64,000 bases of DNA from Zelonia costaricensis (lineage: Eukaryota > Euglenozoa > Kinetoplastea > Trypanosomatida > Trypanosomatidae). The notes under the pieces were generated by a model. That model did not search any database. It was not told where the DNA came from and was given only the letters and a program-made list of their open reading frames with translations. Each line of letters begins with the position of its first letter. The first letter of the stretch is position 1. Shown here piece by piece: positions 39,432 to 48,847 of this stretch. The stretch covers positions 1 through 64,000 of the forward strand of contig JASAOO010003549.1 in NCBI GenBank assembly GCA_030849075.1, in the 5' to 3' direction. Made by a program: the position numbers and the translations under genes.

Positions 39432-40058
39432 TTACATGAAGTCGTCCTCGTCCGGTACCTCGCCGTTGTTGACGCGCATGTTGTTGTCGTCCATCACCCC
39501 CTTGTACGAGCGCAGGTCCTCGATGCGCTTCTTCTCCTCGCGCTCGAGCTTGTCCTTCTGGTCCTGCGCTGCCTTGTCGGCGCGCTGCTGGCGGCGCTCC
39601 TCCATGTCGCGGTCCTCGCGCAGCTTGCGGAAGTCCACGTCGTTCTTCTCCACCCGCGTCTTCTCCAGCGCCTTGAGCATCGTGCGGTTCTTGCTGGCGA
39701 TGGTGTGATACCGCCGCAGCTCCTCCTTGTGAAAGCCCACCTGGCCCACCGCCATGTCACCAGTCTTCTTCAAGTTGCTCCAGGGGGTGTAGACGATGCG
39801 GACGTCGTTCAGCTTGCACCCCTCGATACTGTTCTCCTTGGTGAGCTGGCAGCACTCCTCGATCATCTCAGGAGTCAGGTCGGCCATCCCCTTGCCCGGC
39901 GGAAGCCGGACGTACACGTGCGCGCTACTGTGCTTGTCCACGTGGAACCAGAAATCCTCCGGCCAGCCGAACTTGATCAGCTCCTCGTTCTCGTACTTGT
40001 CGCGGCCCATGTAGCACATCACGGACGGGTCCGACGTCAGCGTGAAGTAGAAGACCAT
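39432..40058 (-). CDS. CCDC25: CCDC25 family protein (NFACT-R / DUF814 domain)
   Basis: A 208-residue protein of the same length as human CCDC25 and colinear with the family throughout. It begins MVFYFTLTSDPSVMCYMGRD, has the NFACT-R core DFWFHVDKHSSAHVYVRLP (residues ~35-53) and the GCKLNDVRIVYTPWSNLKKT segment, then a long basic/acidic coiled coil (residues ~125-195) ending in EDDFM. The NFACT-R domain is shared with the ribosome quality-control factor NEMF/Rqc2 and is thought to bind RNA or DNA. The cellular role of the small stand-alone form in protists is not established. The start at 40058 is supported by full-length colinearity, and a candidate acceptor AG at 40086-40085 lies about 27 nt upstream. 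Confidence 0.94.
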   Translation of the reverse strand: MVFYFTLTSDPSVMCYMGRDKYENEELIKFGWPEDFWFHVDKHSSAHVYVRLPPGKGMADLTPEMIEECCQLTKENSIEGCKLNDVRIVYTPWSNLKKTGDMAVGQVGFHKEELRRYHTIASKNRTMLKALEKTRVEKNDVDFRKLREDRDMEERRQQRADKAAQDQKDKLEREEKKRIEDLRSYKGVMDDNNMRVNNGEVPDEDDFM

Positions 40059-40938
40059 CTTTTTTGTTGTTGCTTTCCTTTTCCCTGGGTAGCCGAAGCG
40101 GAGACGGGGGAGAGAGGAAAACGGCAGCAGGTGCCAATACGTAAAACAGCGGAGCGGAACTGTCGACGGTGCAAAGGGCGCACGTGAGTGCTTCTATATG
40201 CACGGGCCAGCAATGCGCAGGAGTGGTCGAATGTTACAACCCGGTTGCGATGGTGTGTTTGTGGTAAACGAACGAGGCAACCCAGAGGCGCAGACAGAGG
40301 GAAAGATGTCAACCCGGCCAGTCAAGTGCCACACGCAAACGCATTCGTGGCCAACGCCTGTCAAAGTGAAGAAACAGGACTGCGTTGTGTGTGTGTGTGT
40401 GTCTGTTTTCTCTGTCCGCGTAGTTGCTTCACCGTGACCTAAGAAAGGACGGGCACTGTCGGCGACTCGGCGAGGATGGAAATCGATGAGGACACGCAAG
40501 CAAACTGTTCTCCTCATAGGAGTGCGTGTTGTGACCGCCACAGACTCGACCACTCCCGCTTGTTGCGCGCATCTGCGCACGCTCACGCTCTCTTGTTTCT
40601 TCAGATTCGATTACGGTGTAGGTAGGCAGGTTGGGGTCTAGGGGAGGGGGGGGAGGGGGAAGAGGTAAACACAACACAAACAACCACCACATCTAGCGTC
40701 TAGATCACGGCGCCAAAGTGGCACGTGCGCACCACGGGGCGACGCGGTTGCGTCAGCGCGCCCTCCGAGAACAGACCTGTGGCGCATCGACGACGGCGCA
40801 AGTCCAGTCCACTGAACCCTTCTAGGCACGAAATGCGATATATTGCGGCAGCAGAGCAGAAAGCGTTGGAGAATGGGTCAAGCCGGCCTTTTCGTGACGG
40901 GGGCGGCTCGAGCCTCCCCCGCTTTCGTCCTCCAGGCA
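40059..40938. other. 0.88-kb gene-free interval
   Basis: Minus-strand UTR and splice region. The pyrimidine tract TTTTCCTCTCTCCCCCGTCTCC (minus, about 40129-40108), followed by CCCAG, marks the CCDC25 acceptor at 40086-40085. No other gene seen. Confidence 0.6.
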
Positions 40939-41901
40939 TCAGTAGACGAGGGCCCGCCCCGTGATGATGTCGTAGCCGCGGGCGTTGGGGGTCACGCTGT
41001 ATCGGCGGCCACCCCGCCAGCGCTGCTGCTGGGGGGTCTGCGCCGCCGACTGCCTCGTCGCGCGAACGATCGGGCCGCCGATGTCGACGTGGCTCTCATT
41101 GCGGTAACGCGGCGCCGCCGTCTCGCGGTGGGCGATGCCGAGCTCCAGGAAGTCCCACTGCCGGTCCGCGGCCGAGCGCCAGTGCGGCTGCGGCGACACC
41201 ATGCGGACGCCACGGTGCAGTTCGTCAACGCTGCGCGACCGCCGCTCTGGGAAGAGCCGAAGACCGGTCGTACGAGGCCTCACCGGCAGCGGCGCCGGCA
41301 CCGGCTTCTCCACGACCTTCTCAGGCAGCGGGAGCAGCGAGCCCACGGTGAGGTGTCCGGCGCCGCTGCTCCGGCGCGAGTACGGCGCGGCACCGACCGA
41401 CGAGGACCGTGAAGATTCGGCGCCTGAGCCCGCGCGACGCTGCCGGGCACTCTGCACAATCGGGTCGTCACCGAGCCAGAACGGGCGACTCGGGGACGAG
41501 TGCGCCGGCCGTGCCACGTGGCGTCGCTGGCGCGGAGTGGACGCCTCTGCCGCGGACGGGCGCGGCGTCATGTTGGTGCCGATGTGGTCCACGCCACCGT
41601 GCGGGGTTGCGGTGCGGCGCACACCGCTCATCGGCCGCACCCACTCCACCTGCTCGCAGTTCACGTGCCGGCTGCTCTTAGGGAAGTGGCGCCGCCCACG
41701 CAGCGGCGTCTCGGCGCGGGTTGCCGTGTCGTGGGCGTAGAGGGAGAGCTGCGTGTTGGGCAGGCTGTGCGCGTTGAGCTGCCGCGCCGCGGTGTTGCGG
41801 TGCCGGCGCGACGGCATCGAGTCGCGGTCGACGAGGTGCATGAAGAGCGAGCCGACCGGCTTCCGACGGTCCTCCTCGATCTCGCGGTGGGTGAACTTCA
41901 T
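40939..41901 (-). CDS. Basic hypothetical protein
   Basis: A 320-residue, strongly basic protein rich in Arg, Ser, Pro and His. It opens with MKFTHREIEEDRRKPVGSLF and closes with NARGYDIITGRALVY. No enzyme motif or membrane segment was seen. Short conserved-looking islands in a disordered basic chain, plus the YDIITG ending, are reminiscent of flagellar axonemal proteins that bind tubulin, but this is only an impression. A candidate acceptor AG at 41935-41934, after a pyrimidine run, lies about 32 nt upstream of the ATG at 41901. The frame is open for another 95 codons upstream through the splice region. Confidence 0.75.
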   Translation of the reverse strand: MKFTHREIEEDRRKPVGSLFMHLVDRDSMPSRRHRNTAARQLNAHSLPNTQLSLYAHDTATRAETPLRGRRHFPKSSRHVNCEQVEWVRPMSGVRRTATPHGGVDHIGTNMTPRPSAAEASTPRQRRHVARPAHSSPSRPFWLGDDPIVQSARQRRAGSGAESSRSSSVGAAPYSRRSSGAGHLTVGSLLPLPEKVVEKPVPAPLPVRPRTTGLRLFPERRSRSVDELHRGVRMVSPQPHWRSAADRQWDFLELGIAHRETAAPRYRNESHVDIGGPIVRATRQSAAQTPQQQRWRGGRRYSVTPNARGYDIITGRALVY

Positions 41902-42726
41902 TGACAGCGACGCCTGTGTCGGAGCCACCGGGACTGCTCGGAAGAAGAAGGAGACGGGGATAAAACACTGAAGTGGTCGGAGGCCTGGGTGGGACTCACG
42001 TGCGAGGCACTGACAGTCGCGGAGAAGAGGGCGTGAGAATTGCGTGCGAGATGAAGCAGGTGAGCCATGAGGAGGAGGAGGAGGGAGGCGGTGGAGAGTT
42101 TTGAGGAGGGAGTTCGAATGCCTTCTCGTGATGAGGTCACGACGCCTTCGCATGCACTGCAGCGTAAAGGTGCTGGCCCGATACACGTCTTCTACGGAGG
42201 GTAGGGGAGCAGGGGAGGGGGACCCCTTTCCACGTGCCGTGCTGTCCTCTACCCAACAGTGCCTGTCTCGATGGAGACCACTTTCAAGTTCGCTTCAGTC
42301 GTCTGGCGTGTAGGTGAGGGGCCAAAGGTCTCTCGGTGTGAACCTGCCTCGACTCTGGGCACATCAAATACTCCAGAAGCCGCGGGTCCGCACGCTTCAC
42401 CTGATGCTCTGTCTCCGCCATCGCGGTCGGCGCAAGCACGGCTTCCTCCATCTCTGCCGGGCGCGTGCCTGCTGCTGCGTCGACAGCGTCAGACGAGGAG
42501 CTCACCATGGCATCGCGTGAACAGTGTGCCGGGATTCTGCTTGCGCTTGGGCAGTGGCACGCGCCTTCCGTTTCTTCGATCGTGTCTTGTGTATTTTTGT
42601 GTTCATGTCCCACACACACGCACACACAAACGGAGTTTTTGTGATGAAACGCTGGAGTGCGTTGATTCGTTTTTTTTTTTTTTAGAGGTGGCGGTTTTTG
42701 CGTTTTCTCTTCGACACAGCCGCCGT
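41902..42726. other. 0.82-kb gene-free interval
   Basis: Minus-strand 3' UTR of the large RING protein and splice region of the basic protein. The likely acceptor is the AG at 41935-41934. A T14 run lies at about 42670-42683 (plus). No gene seen. Confidence 0.6.
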
Positions 42727-45700
42727 CTACTTGAACACAACCTCGAGCTGGTAGCGGCGCTGCAGGAAGATGCTCAGGGCGGAGTTGAGGGCGATGAAGA
42801 ATAGCGGCGAGCTGAGCACGCCGAGGGCGTACTGGCGACGCCCCGCTGTGGAGAGCGGCTGGGGGTCCATGAAAACGGCGCTGGTCTGTGCGTCGAGCCA
42901 GAAGGGCGTCGACACCCCCTTGTACACGCACGTCCCGCGGTAAAACGGCAGCTCGTGAACGCGTCGCCGTCGCACCAGTGCCGTCGTCGCGTGCAGCTGA
43001 AAGACGCCCTTGAAGCGCGCCTCCGCCTTGCGGGTACCGTCGCTGTCGGCCCTGGACGGGGTAGCGGTGCTGCGTGTCACCTGCGTGAGGTCGGCGTCGG
43101 CGTCGAAGAGCAACTCGTGGTGCGTGGTCGCCGCTGCAGCCGCTGCCGTTGCCGGCTCCCCTTCCTCGCCGGCGTCGTCTGCTGAGCCAACACTGCCGCC
43201 CGACGGCCCCGCGGCGTCCGTGCCTCGACTGTGGGCAGAGGTACTCGCCGGCGCACTGGCCGCGATCGTGCGCTGCGACGCGGCGGAGAGGGAGCTTCCA
43301 TGGCCGGCCGTCAACCGCGGCGAAACAGGCAACAGCGGGGGCGTGCTGTGGCTGCGTACTGCGTCCGCGCTCGCCTCATTCGCATCCGTCTCCGCGTCTG
43401 TCCGGGTCGGCGTCTCTAGTGCGTTCGAAGGTGTGTCACGGAGTTCGCCGGCTGTCACGGCAGTGGCGGCCGCCGCGCGCGTAGCGACGGCGGACTGGAG
43501 CTCGTCTGCCCAGCCCCGCTGCAGCGACTGTCCGTTGGCCGCCCGCACGAGGGTCTCGCCGCACACCAGACACGCCGTGAGCGCCGTGTCTCGCAGCGAG
43601 AAGTCGGTCATGAACGGCGAGCTCCAGCGGGCCTCTGGTGGGGCCGTGCTCAGGTGTAGCTCCCGCTGCGACGGCGTCGACCAGCCGCCGCGGGTGCTGC
43701 GCTGACTCTCCCAGTCCTCAGAGCCGCTCTTGAGGTAGTTCACTACGGCTGTGTAGTCCGCGAGCTTGTCGTTGCTTTGCCGCTGCAGCAGCTTCAGCAC
43801 CTCGACGGCGAGCAGCGCGTCCTCGCTTGGCGGCGGCCGCTCCCCCACCTCGGGGTTCATCTGCCGCGTGCGCAGGTAGGCGGCGAAGCGCTGGTCGAGG
43901 GCCGTCCCGAAGTCGGACACCACCCGCAGGGCGGCGGTCTGATGCACCATGGTGGTGCGCAGCACGGAGCTCATCATGTTCAGTAGTTCCTGCTGCGTGT
44001 CGGGGTTGCGCATGAGGACGGCGTTGTTCGTCGCGCTGGTTGACACGAACTGCGCGCGGAGCTGGGACAGCGACTTGAGCGACTCGAACACCTCGCTGTG
44101 GTCGTACGTGGGGCAGTCCAGCGCCGCCTTCAGCAGCTCCAAGGTCTCGGCGTCCATGAGGATGTCCAAGGCGAAGGCTGGGCCCGCGGCGTCCTGCTCC
44201 ACCTCGAGCACGTACATCATGCGGGCGTGTGTCCACACGGTGCCCATGAGCTGGTCCGTGATCAGCTGCAGCGCCTCCTCCGCCGCCAGGAGGGTGCGCC
44301 GGTCGTCCTCGCCGAGTCCAGACTCGCGCACGCACGTGTTGCACAGCGACCACTCCCACACCCGCGCCTGGGTGAAGCAGCGCAGGATGGAGAGCATCGA
44401 CTCCGTCAGCGACCGCGTCATCTGCGCGTGCTCGGCCACCTGGCCGCGGAAGCTCGAGTCCGACTCCTTCGTGCTGTCCGAGAGGATCGGGTCCGGCGCC
44501 GCGGTGCACCCCGCCGCGCCGCGGCCCCCGCCATCAGCCGCCCCCCCGCCCGACCGCGCCGTCCACCGCCCGCGCGACGACCCGCCTCGGCTGGGCCGCA
44601 CCGCATCCCCCGCGGCGGGCCCCCGCGGCGGCCGCGGCGAGGCCGTGGCGGATGCGCCGTCGTCGCCTGAGCGGAACATACTCGCGCTGAAGCGGAGACG
44701 GCTCTGGCGGGACAGCTTGTGCTCCTCGCCGCGGTGCACCCGAGGCTGGGTCAGCTCCTGCATCACGTCCGTCATGCGCGCCAGCAGCGTCTGGATGCCG
44801 CGGCAGGCCGCGTCGATGCCCTCCATGACCTGGTCCAGCTGCCGGCACAGCTGCATCTCCGTTCGCATAAAGGCCGCGCACCGGTCGCGCACGACGTGCT
44901 TCTGCGGTGGCGACGTTTGGTGGATCGCCTGCTGGAAGCGGTACGTGACGAGGTCGCCAATGATGTTCTCAAGCAGCCGCGCCCGCTCCAGGTGGGGCAG
45001 CAGCGCGTCCCGGGCAACGATGCACTGCGAGCGCACCAGCGTCCAGGCGTGCACGGCGTACATGTGAAAGCCCTTGTTGCGCCGCACTGACGCGCCGCGC
45101 GCCGCGCTGGACAGCTCCAGCACAACCTCGCTCATCACCCCGCTGAGCTTGCGCAGATCCTGCAGCACGGTCTCGCCCAGGCGGCTGCAGTTGGCGAGAA
45201 AGAGGAGGGCGGCGTTCGGCTTGTTCGTGCCCTCGCACCAGTGCGGCAGTGTCAAGTTCACCTCGGCGCCCTCCGAGTCGGCCGTGAACGGCGGGTAGAC
45301 GACGTGCTCAAACTCGAACCCAGTCGTCGCGTTCTGGCACTCCACCGCCACCTCGGGAATCGCGAGGCGCACGGGCGTGATGGCCTGCACTTCGATCTCG
45401 CTCACGTGCAGGTGCGCCGCTTGGTGATGTCGCACGAGGCACTCCTTTACCAGCACAGGCACAAAGAAGGGCGCAATCAGGTACGGGAACGCGCACCCTT
45501 CCCCGCCATCCGCGTGCGTAGAGAACAGCTCGTCGCCTTCGGGCCCACGCTCGCCTGTCGCGCCGACACCGCTGACGCCGCCAAGGGCACTCGCCAGGCT
45601 TCCGCTCCCGAAAACGGCGGCGCCGGTGAGCGCCGCGTCAGGAGCCGTGCCGCTGCCACGCGCGCCAGGCATCCACCCCTCTGGCGGCCGCCGGCCCGGC

Positions 45701-46368
45701 TGCCGCAGCTCCACGCAGAGGAACTGGTGATCCGAGAACTGACCACGGCACTCGGCGCACACGCGACTCCAGCAGAACGGACACACCTCGCAGCTCGGCG
45801 AGGTGCAGGAGCACCACTCACACTCGTGCATCTTCCCCACAGCGTCCTGCTCCCTCTTGCTGAGCAGCCGCAGCGCGGCGTCCGGTGCGGCTTGTGGCAC
45901 TGAGGCATCGGCTGAAGCCGCTGCCGACCCTGCTGGCTCTGCCTCAGCACTTGTAGAGCCGCTGCGAGGTGGCTGGCTTGCCGACAGCAGAGTCAACTTG
46001 CGCTCCAGAAGCCGCGCCCGTCGCACGAGGTGCTGACGGAGCAGCAGGCACGTGTTCGTGATGAAGTGGTTCTTGGCAAGCGATCGGATGTCGCCCGGCG
46101 TCCTCGTCACGGTGGCGCAGCGGTACGCACACGGCACGTTGATCTGCGTCTCGCGCTCGCGAGCAACGGTGAAGTAGAGGCAGCGCAGGCAAAAGCAATG
46201 CTGGCACTGCAGCACCCGCGGATCGACGAAGATCGACCCGCAGACGACGCACACGAGTTCGTCCTGAATGGAGTCGATGAGGGCCTTGTCCGTGCGCAGC
46301 AGCTCCACCTCCACGCCCGCCAGCGACGTCGGCAGCGGCGCCGACAGGTCCCCCAGGGAGTGCGCCAT
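42727..46368 (-). CDS. Large RING / B-box (TRIM-like) protein
   Basis: A 1213-residue protein. An N-terminal RING finger has ligands Cys40, Cys43, Cys55, His57, Cys60, Cys63, Cys80 and Cys84, a complete C3HC4 set, which suggests ubiquitin ligase activity. At about residues 178-215 a Cys-rich B-box-like motif follows (CEWCSCTSPSCEVCPFCW, then CAECRGQFSDH). A further region (about 300-600) includes beta-rich and helical segments, for example PHWCEGTNKPNAALLFLANC and helices typical of a coiled coil. A Pro/Gly/Arg-rich linker at about 575-620 is disordered. C-terminal parts hold two more Cys pairs (SLCNTC and CLVCGETLV) and a beta-rich end (LPFYRGTCVYKGVSTPFWLD) with a hydrophobic helix near the terminus. 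The start at 46368 is the first ATG after a polypyrimidine tract with AG at 46473-46472. The substrate is unknown. Confidence 0.88.
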   Translation of the reverse strand: MAHSLGDLSAPLPTSLAGVEVELLRTDKALIDSIQDELVCVVCGSIFVDPRVLQCQHCFCLRCLYFTVARERETQINVPCAYRCATVTRTPGDIRSLAKNHFITNTCLLLRQHLVRRARLLERKLTLLSASQPPRSGSTSAEAEPAGSAAASADASVPQAAPDAALRLLSKREQDAVGKMHECEWCSCTSPSCEVCPFCWSRVCAECRGQFSDHQFLCVELRQPGRRPPEGWMPGARGSGTAPDAALTGAAVFGSGSLASALGGVSGVGATGERGPEGDELFSTHADGGEGCAFPYLIAPFFVPVLVKECLVRHHQAAHLHVSEIEVQAITPVRLAIPEVAVECQNATTGFEFEHVVYPPFTADSEGAEVNLTLPHWCEGTNKPNAALLFLANCSRLGETVLQDLRKLSGVMSEVVLELSSAARGASVRRNKGFHMYAVHAWTLVRSQCIVARDALLPHLERARLLENIIGDLVTYRFQQAIHQTSPPQKHVVRDRCAAFMRTEMQLCRQLDQVMEGIDAACRGIQTLLARMTDVMQELTQPRVHRGEEHKLSRQSRLRFSASMFRSGDDGASATASPRPPRGPAAGDAVRPSRGGSSRGRWTARSGGGAADGGGRGAAGCTAAPDPILSDSTKESDSSFRGQVAEHAQMTRSLTESMLSILRCFTQARVWEWSLCNTCVRESGLGEDDRRTLLAAEEALQLITDQLMGTVWTHARMMYVLEVEQDAAGPAFALDILMDAETLELLKAALDCPTYDHSEVFESLKSLSQLRAQFVSTSATNNAVLMRNPDTQQELLNMMSSVLRTTMVHQTAALRVVSDFGTALDQRFAAYLRTRQMNPEVGERPPPSEDALLAVEVLKLLQRQSNDKLADYTAVVNYLKSGSEDWESQRSTRGGWSTPSQRELHLSTAPPEARWSSPFMTDFSLRDTALTACLVCGETLVRAANGQSLQRGWADELQSAVATRAAAATAVTAGELRDTPSNALETPTRTDAETDANEASADAVRSHSTPPLLPVSPRLTAGHGSSLSAASQRTIAASAPASTSAHSRGTDAAGPSGGSVGSADDAGEEGEPATAAAAAATTHHELLFDADADLTQVTRSTATPSRADSDGTRKAEARFKGVFQLHATTALVRRRRVHELPFYRGTCVYKGVSTPFWLDAQTSAVFMDPQPLSTAGRRQYALGVLSSPLFFIALNSALSIFLQRRYQLEVVFK

Positions 46369-47518
46369 CGGCCACAAAAACAGAACAAAAAGAGGATGAG
46401 CACCACGGGAAGCGGCCCGGAGAAAAGGGCAACGTGGGGAGAGGTCAGCAAATGGCAGAGAGCGAAATGCGCTGAGAAACCGGGGGGAGGCACGTGGAGT
46501 GTTCCAGAAGTACGCGGCACACGCGCGCGCGACGCACAGGGGCCGCTGTCTAAAGGAGCAAAAGATACACACACACACGGGTAGAGTGCGCGGCACTTGG
46601 CCTGGTGCAGCCTACCGACGTACGCTTTCGGGTGTCGCTGGGGACTCTTTATTCCTTATGCAACGTCACTACCGAACAACAACAAGAAAAGCAAATGGAA
46701 CGCAATGGGGAGCAGATGCCGCGCACGACAGTGGGGAGGAAAGGGAGAAGGTTGGAGAAGTCGGGGAGAAAGAGAGCGCATGCGGTACTTCGTTACGGGC
46801 TTTGATGACGTGCACGGAGTGGTCTCCGTGGGACAAGGACCACAAAGAGGCGCAGTTGCCCCCACCAGGCAATAAAGGCAATTTTTTTTCGAAAAAGAAA
46901 AACACAAAAGTAATGGAGGCGTTGTTGCAGAACCTGTGTGTTTGTGTGAGTGGGGGTGTGGGAGGGTGGAAGAGGGGAGAAGTAACGTGAAAGCCCAGAG
47001 AGCAGAAGGAGAGCAACAAGGCGAGAATGGGGTGGTGACAAGGTAGCCAACACGTGGACCCGCTCCGTTTCTCTAGTGCTCAAACCTGGTCCCGCCGTGA
47101 CCTGGCGCGGTGGCCCAGGCTTATGCGGCTCTGGCGCGCAACGCTTCAACACATCTTCGGGTTCTTTCTTCTTTCCTCGCGGTGCGCGATGCTCAGCACT
47201 ACCGAGGGAGTTTGTGCGAGAAACCGCACGGAGCAAAAACAAACAAAAGTCACGTGCGGAGTTGCCGCGGTCGCATAAAACACGATACGCCCATGAGGGG
47301 TGTCCTGCACGCCCACGCACGATGGAAACGGCCAACATCAGCCAAGCAACAGAAGCAGAAGAGCGCTGCTGCGGCTGCGAGTTGGACGGCGCTCGTCAAA
47401 GCACATGAATGGAGCTAAGAGACAGAAAAGTGGAAAAACAGCTCAGAAGCAACGTCGCGTCCGGCGAAGACCCCTCCTCGTCTTCACTGCAGTGAGGGAG
47501 TGGCGTAGGCACGGGGCA
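46369..47518. other. 1.15-kb gene-free interval
   Basis: Minus-strand 3' UTR of the L-2-hydroxyglutarate dehydrogenase gene and splice region of the RING gene (CTCCCCCCGGTTTCTCAG on the minus strand, AG at 46473-46472). No convincing gene on either strand. Confidence 0.65.
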
Positions 47519-48847
47519 TCATGCATGTGCTGCACTCCACGGGGGTGGGTGGAGGCGCAGCCTCTCCGATCCCACGAGCCACGTGGCGACGAGGTCGGCA
47601 ATCGCCGAGCTGGCCGTCAGGCCCGGCGACTCAATGCCATTCAGCCACACTACCGCCGCTGCCTCACCCACGTGGGGCTCACCAGCATCAATTGAACGCA
47701 TGCACGGCACCGCGGCACGCTGCCCTGCGCCATCGCACGAGGTTAGAGAGATGCCATGCAGCGAGTCCACCAAGAAGTCGCGGAAACCCTCGCCAGGGGC
47801 GGCGAGCTTCGGGCGCAGGCCGGCAAAGTCCGCGAAAAAGCGCTCCCGCTCGACACTGGGCACATACCGCCGCACGGCCGCGTACTGGCTGTCCAGAAAA
47901 GCCGCCTCGTCCGCCGCACCGCGGGCCACCGCGACATCTGCAAAGTCCTCCACGTACACCGCATCCGGGCCGAAGCGCACGTGGCCCGCCATATCCACTA
48001 CGCTGTGCACGCCGAGCCCCACCAGATTCGGGAGCGGGCACGGGTACACGAGCCGCGAGAGCGGCGGCTTACCACGGTACCCCGCGTAACGCCCCTTGCA
48101 CGCGTAAAGGCGGTGTGCGTGGGGCTGGTGCACCGGTATGCCGTCAGCGCAGTGAAAGCGCGACCACAACGTGTTGGCGTGCAGCCCGGCGGCGCACACG
48201 ACTCCCTTGCGCACATCGATCGTGTACGGCTCCGCTCCGCTCGTGGCGTCTGTGTTGCCGACCGTGACGAGAATCGGCGCCGCCCGTGTACCCTCCTCCG
48301 TCACCTCCATGGGCACGTCGACGCGAGTCACCTCTGCATTGCAGAGCACGTAGCCCTCCGGGCCGCCTTCGACCACGTCGTGGAAGAAGTCGGCGAGGGA
48401 GTGGACATCGACGATGCCGGTGCTCGTTGAGTTGACGATAGTACGCATCTGCACAAGCGGCTCCTCGGCGTGTGTGGTGGCAGCCGACACCATCTCGAAC
48501 GGGATGCCGCGTTCCTTCATTTTGGAAGTGAGACCTTCCAGCTGCGCCTCCTCCTCTGCGTCGCAGGCGCCGATCCACTTTCCCATTCGGTGGGCACGGA
48601 TGCGCTGCGGAAACCTGTGCTGTAGGCGCCAGATGTTCGCGTTGCCCGCCATGCATAGGCGGGTCTTGAGAGAGACACCGGGGTAGTAGAGGCCGCTGTG
48701 CACGACGCCACTGTTCCGTGAGGAGGTCTCCTGGATAAGCCGTGGTCCGCGCTCCAGCACCGCCACGCTGCCAAACGGCGACAGCGCCGCGCCGACGGCC
48801 AGGCCGACGATGCCGCCGCCGATGACGCAGTAGTCGAGCTGCAGCAT
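47519..48847 (-). CDS. L2HGDH: L-2-hydroxyglutarate dehydrogenase (FAD-dependent)
   Basis: A 442-residue member of the DAO-fold FAD oxidoreductases. The N-terminus MLQLDYCVIGGGIVGLAVG contains the dinucleotide motif GGGIVG, followed by LERG. The family-specific segment ETSSRNSGVVHSGLYYPGVS matches L2HGDH and its bacterial homologue LhgO, as does the RLYACKGRY segment. The C-terminal LRPKLAAPGEGFRDF and GIESPGLTASSAIADLV are the usual FAD-binding tail. The enzyme oxidises L-2-hydroxyglutarate, a side product of dehydrogenases, to 2-oxoglutarate, normally in mitochondria with electrons passed to the quinone pool. The frame stays open upstream, with an ATG that would add a basic N-terminus, but this stretch contains a polypyrimidine tract and an AG at 48898-48897, so 48847 is preferred. 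Mitochondrial targeting would then need an internal signal. Residue identities favour this enzyme over glycerol-3-phosphate dehydrogenase. Confidence 0.92.
   Translation of the reverse strand: MLQLDYCVIGGGIVGLAVGAALSPFGSVAVLERGPRLIQETSSRNSGVVHSGLYYPGVSLKTRLCMAGNANIWRLQHRFPQRIRAHRMGKWIGACDAEEEAQLEGLTSKMKERGIPFEMVSAATTHAEEPLVQMRTIVNSTSTGIVDVHSLADFFHDVVEGGPEGYVLCNAEVTRVDVPMEVTEEGTRAAPILVTVGNTDATSGAEPYTIDVRKGVVCAAGLHANTLWSRFHCADGIPVHQPHAHRLYACKGRYAGYRGKPPLSRLVYPCPLPNLVGLGVHSVVDMAGHVRFGPDAVYVEDFADVAVARGAADEAAFLDSQYAAVRRYVPSVERERFFADFAGLRPKLAAPGEGFRDFLVDSLHGISLTSCDGAGQRAAVPCMRSIDAGEPHVGEAAAVVWLNGIESPGLTASSAIADLVATWLVGSERLRLHPPPWSAAHA

Noticed and set aside
37538..39439. A 633-codon plus-strand frame opposite the Ycf45-like ATPase
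   Set aside because: Antisense shadow; the minus strand carries Walker motifs and a coherent family match.
39138..40187. A 349-codon plus-strand frame over the CCDC25 gene
   Set aside because: Antisense shadow, rich in Leu/Val/His/Arg; the CCDC25 frame matches its family end to end.
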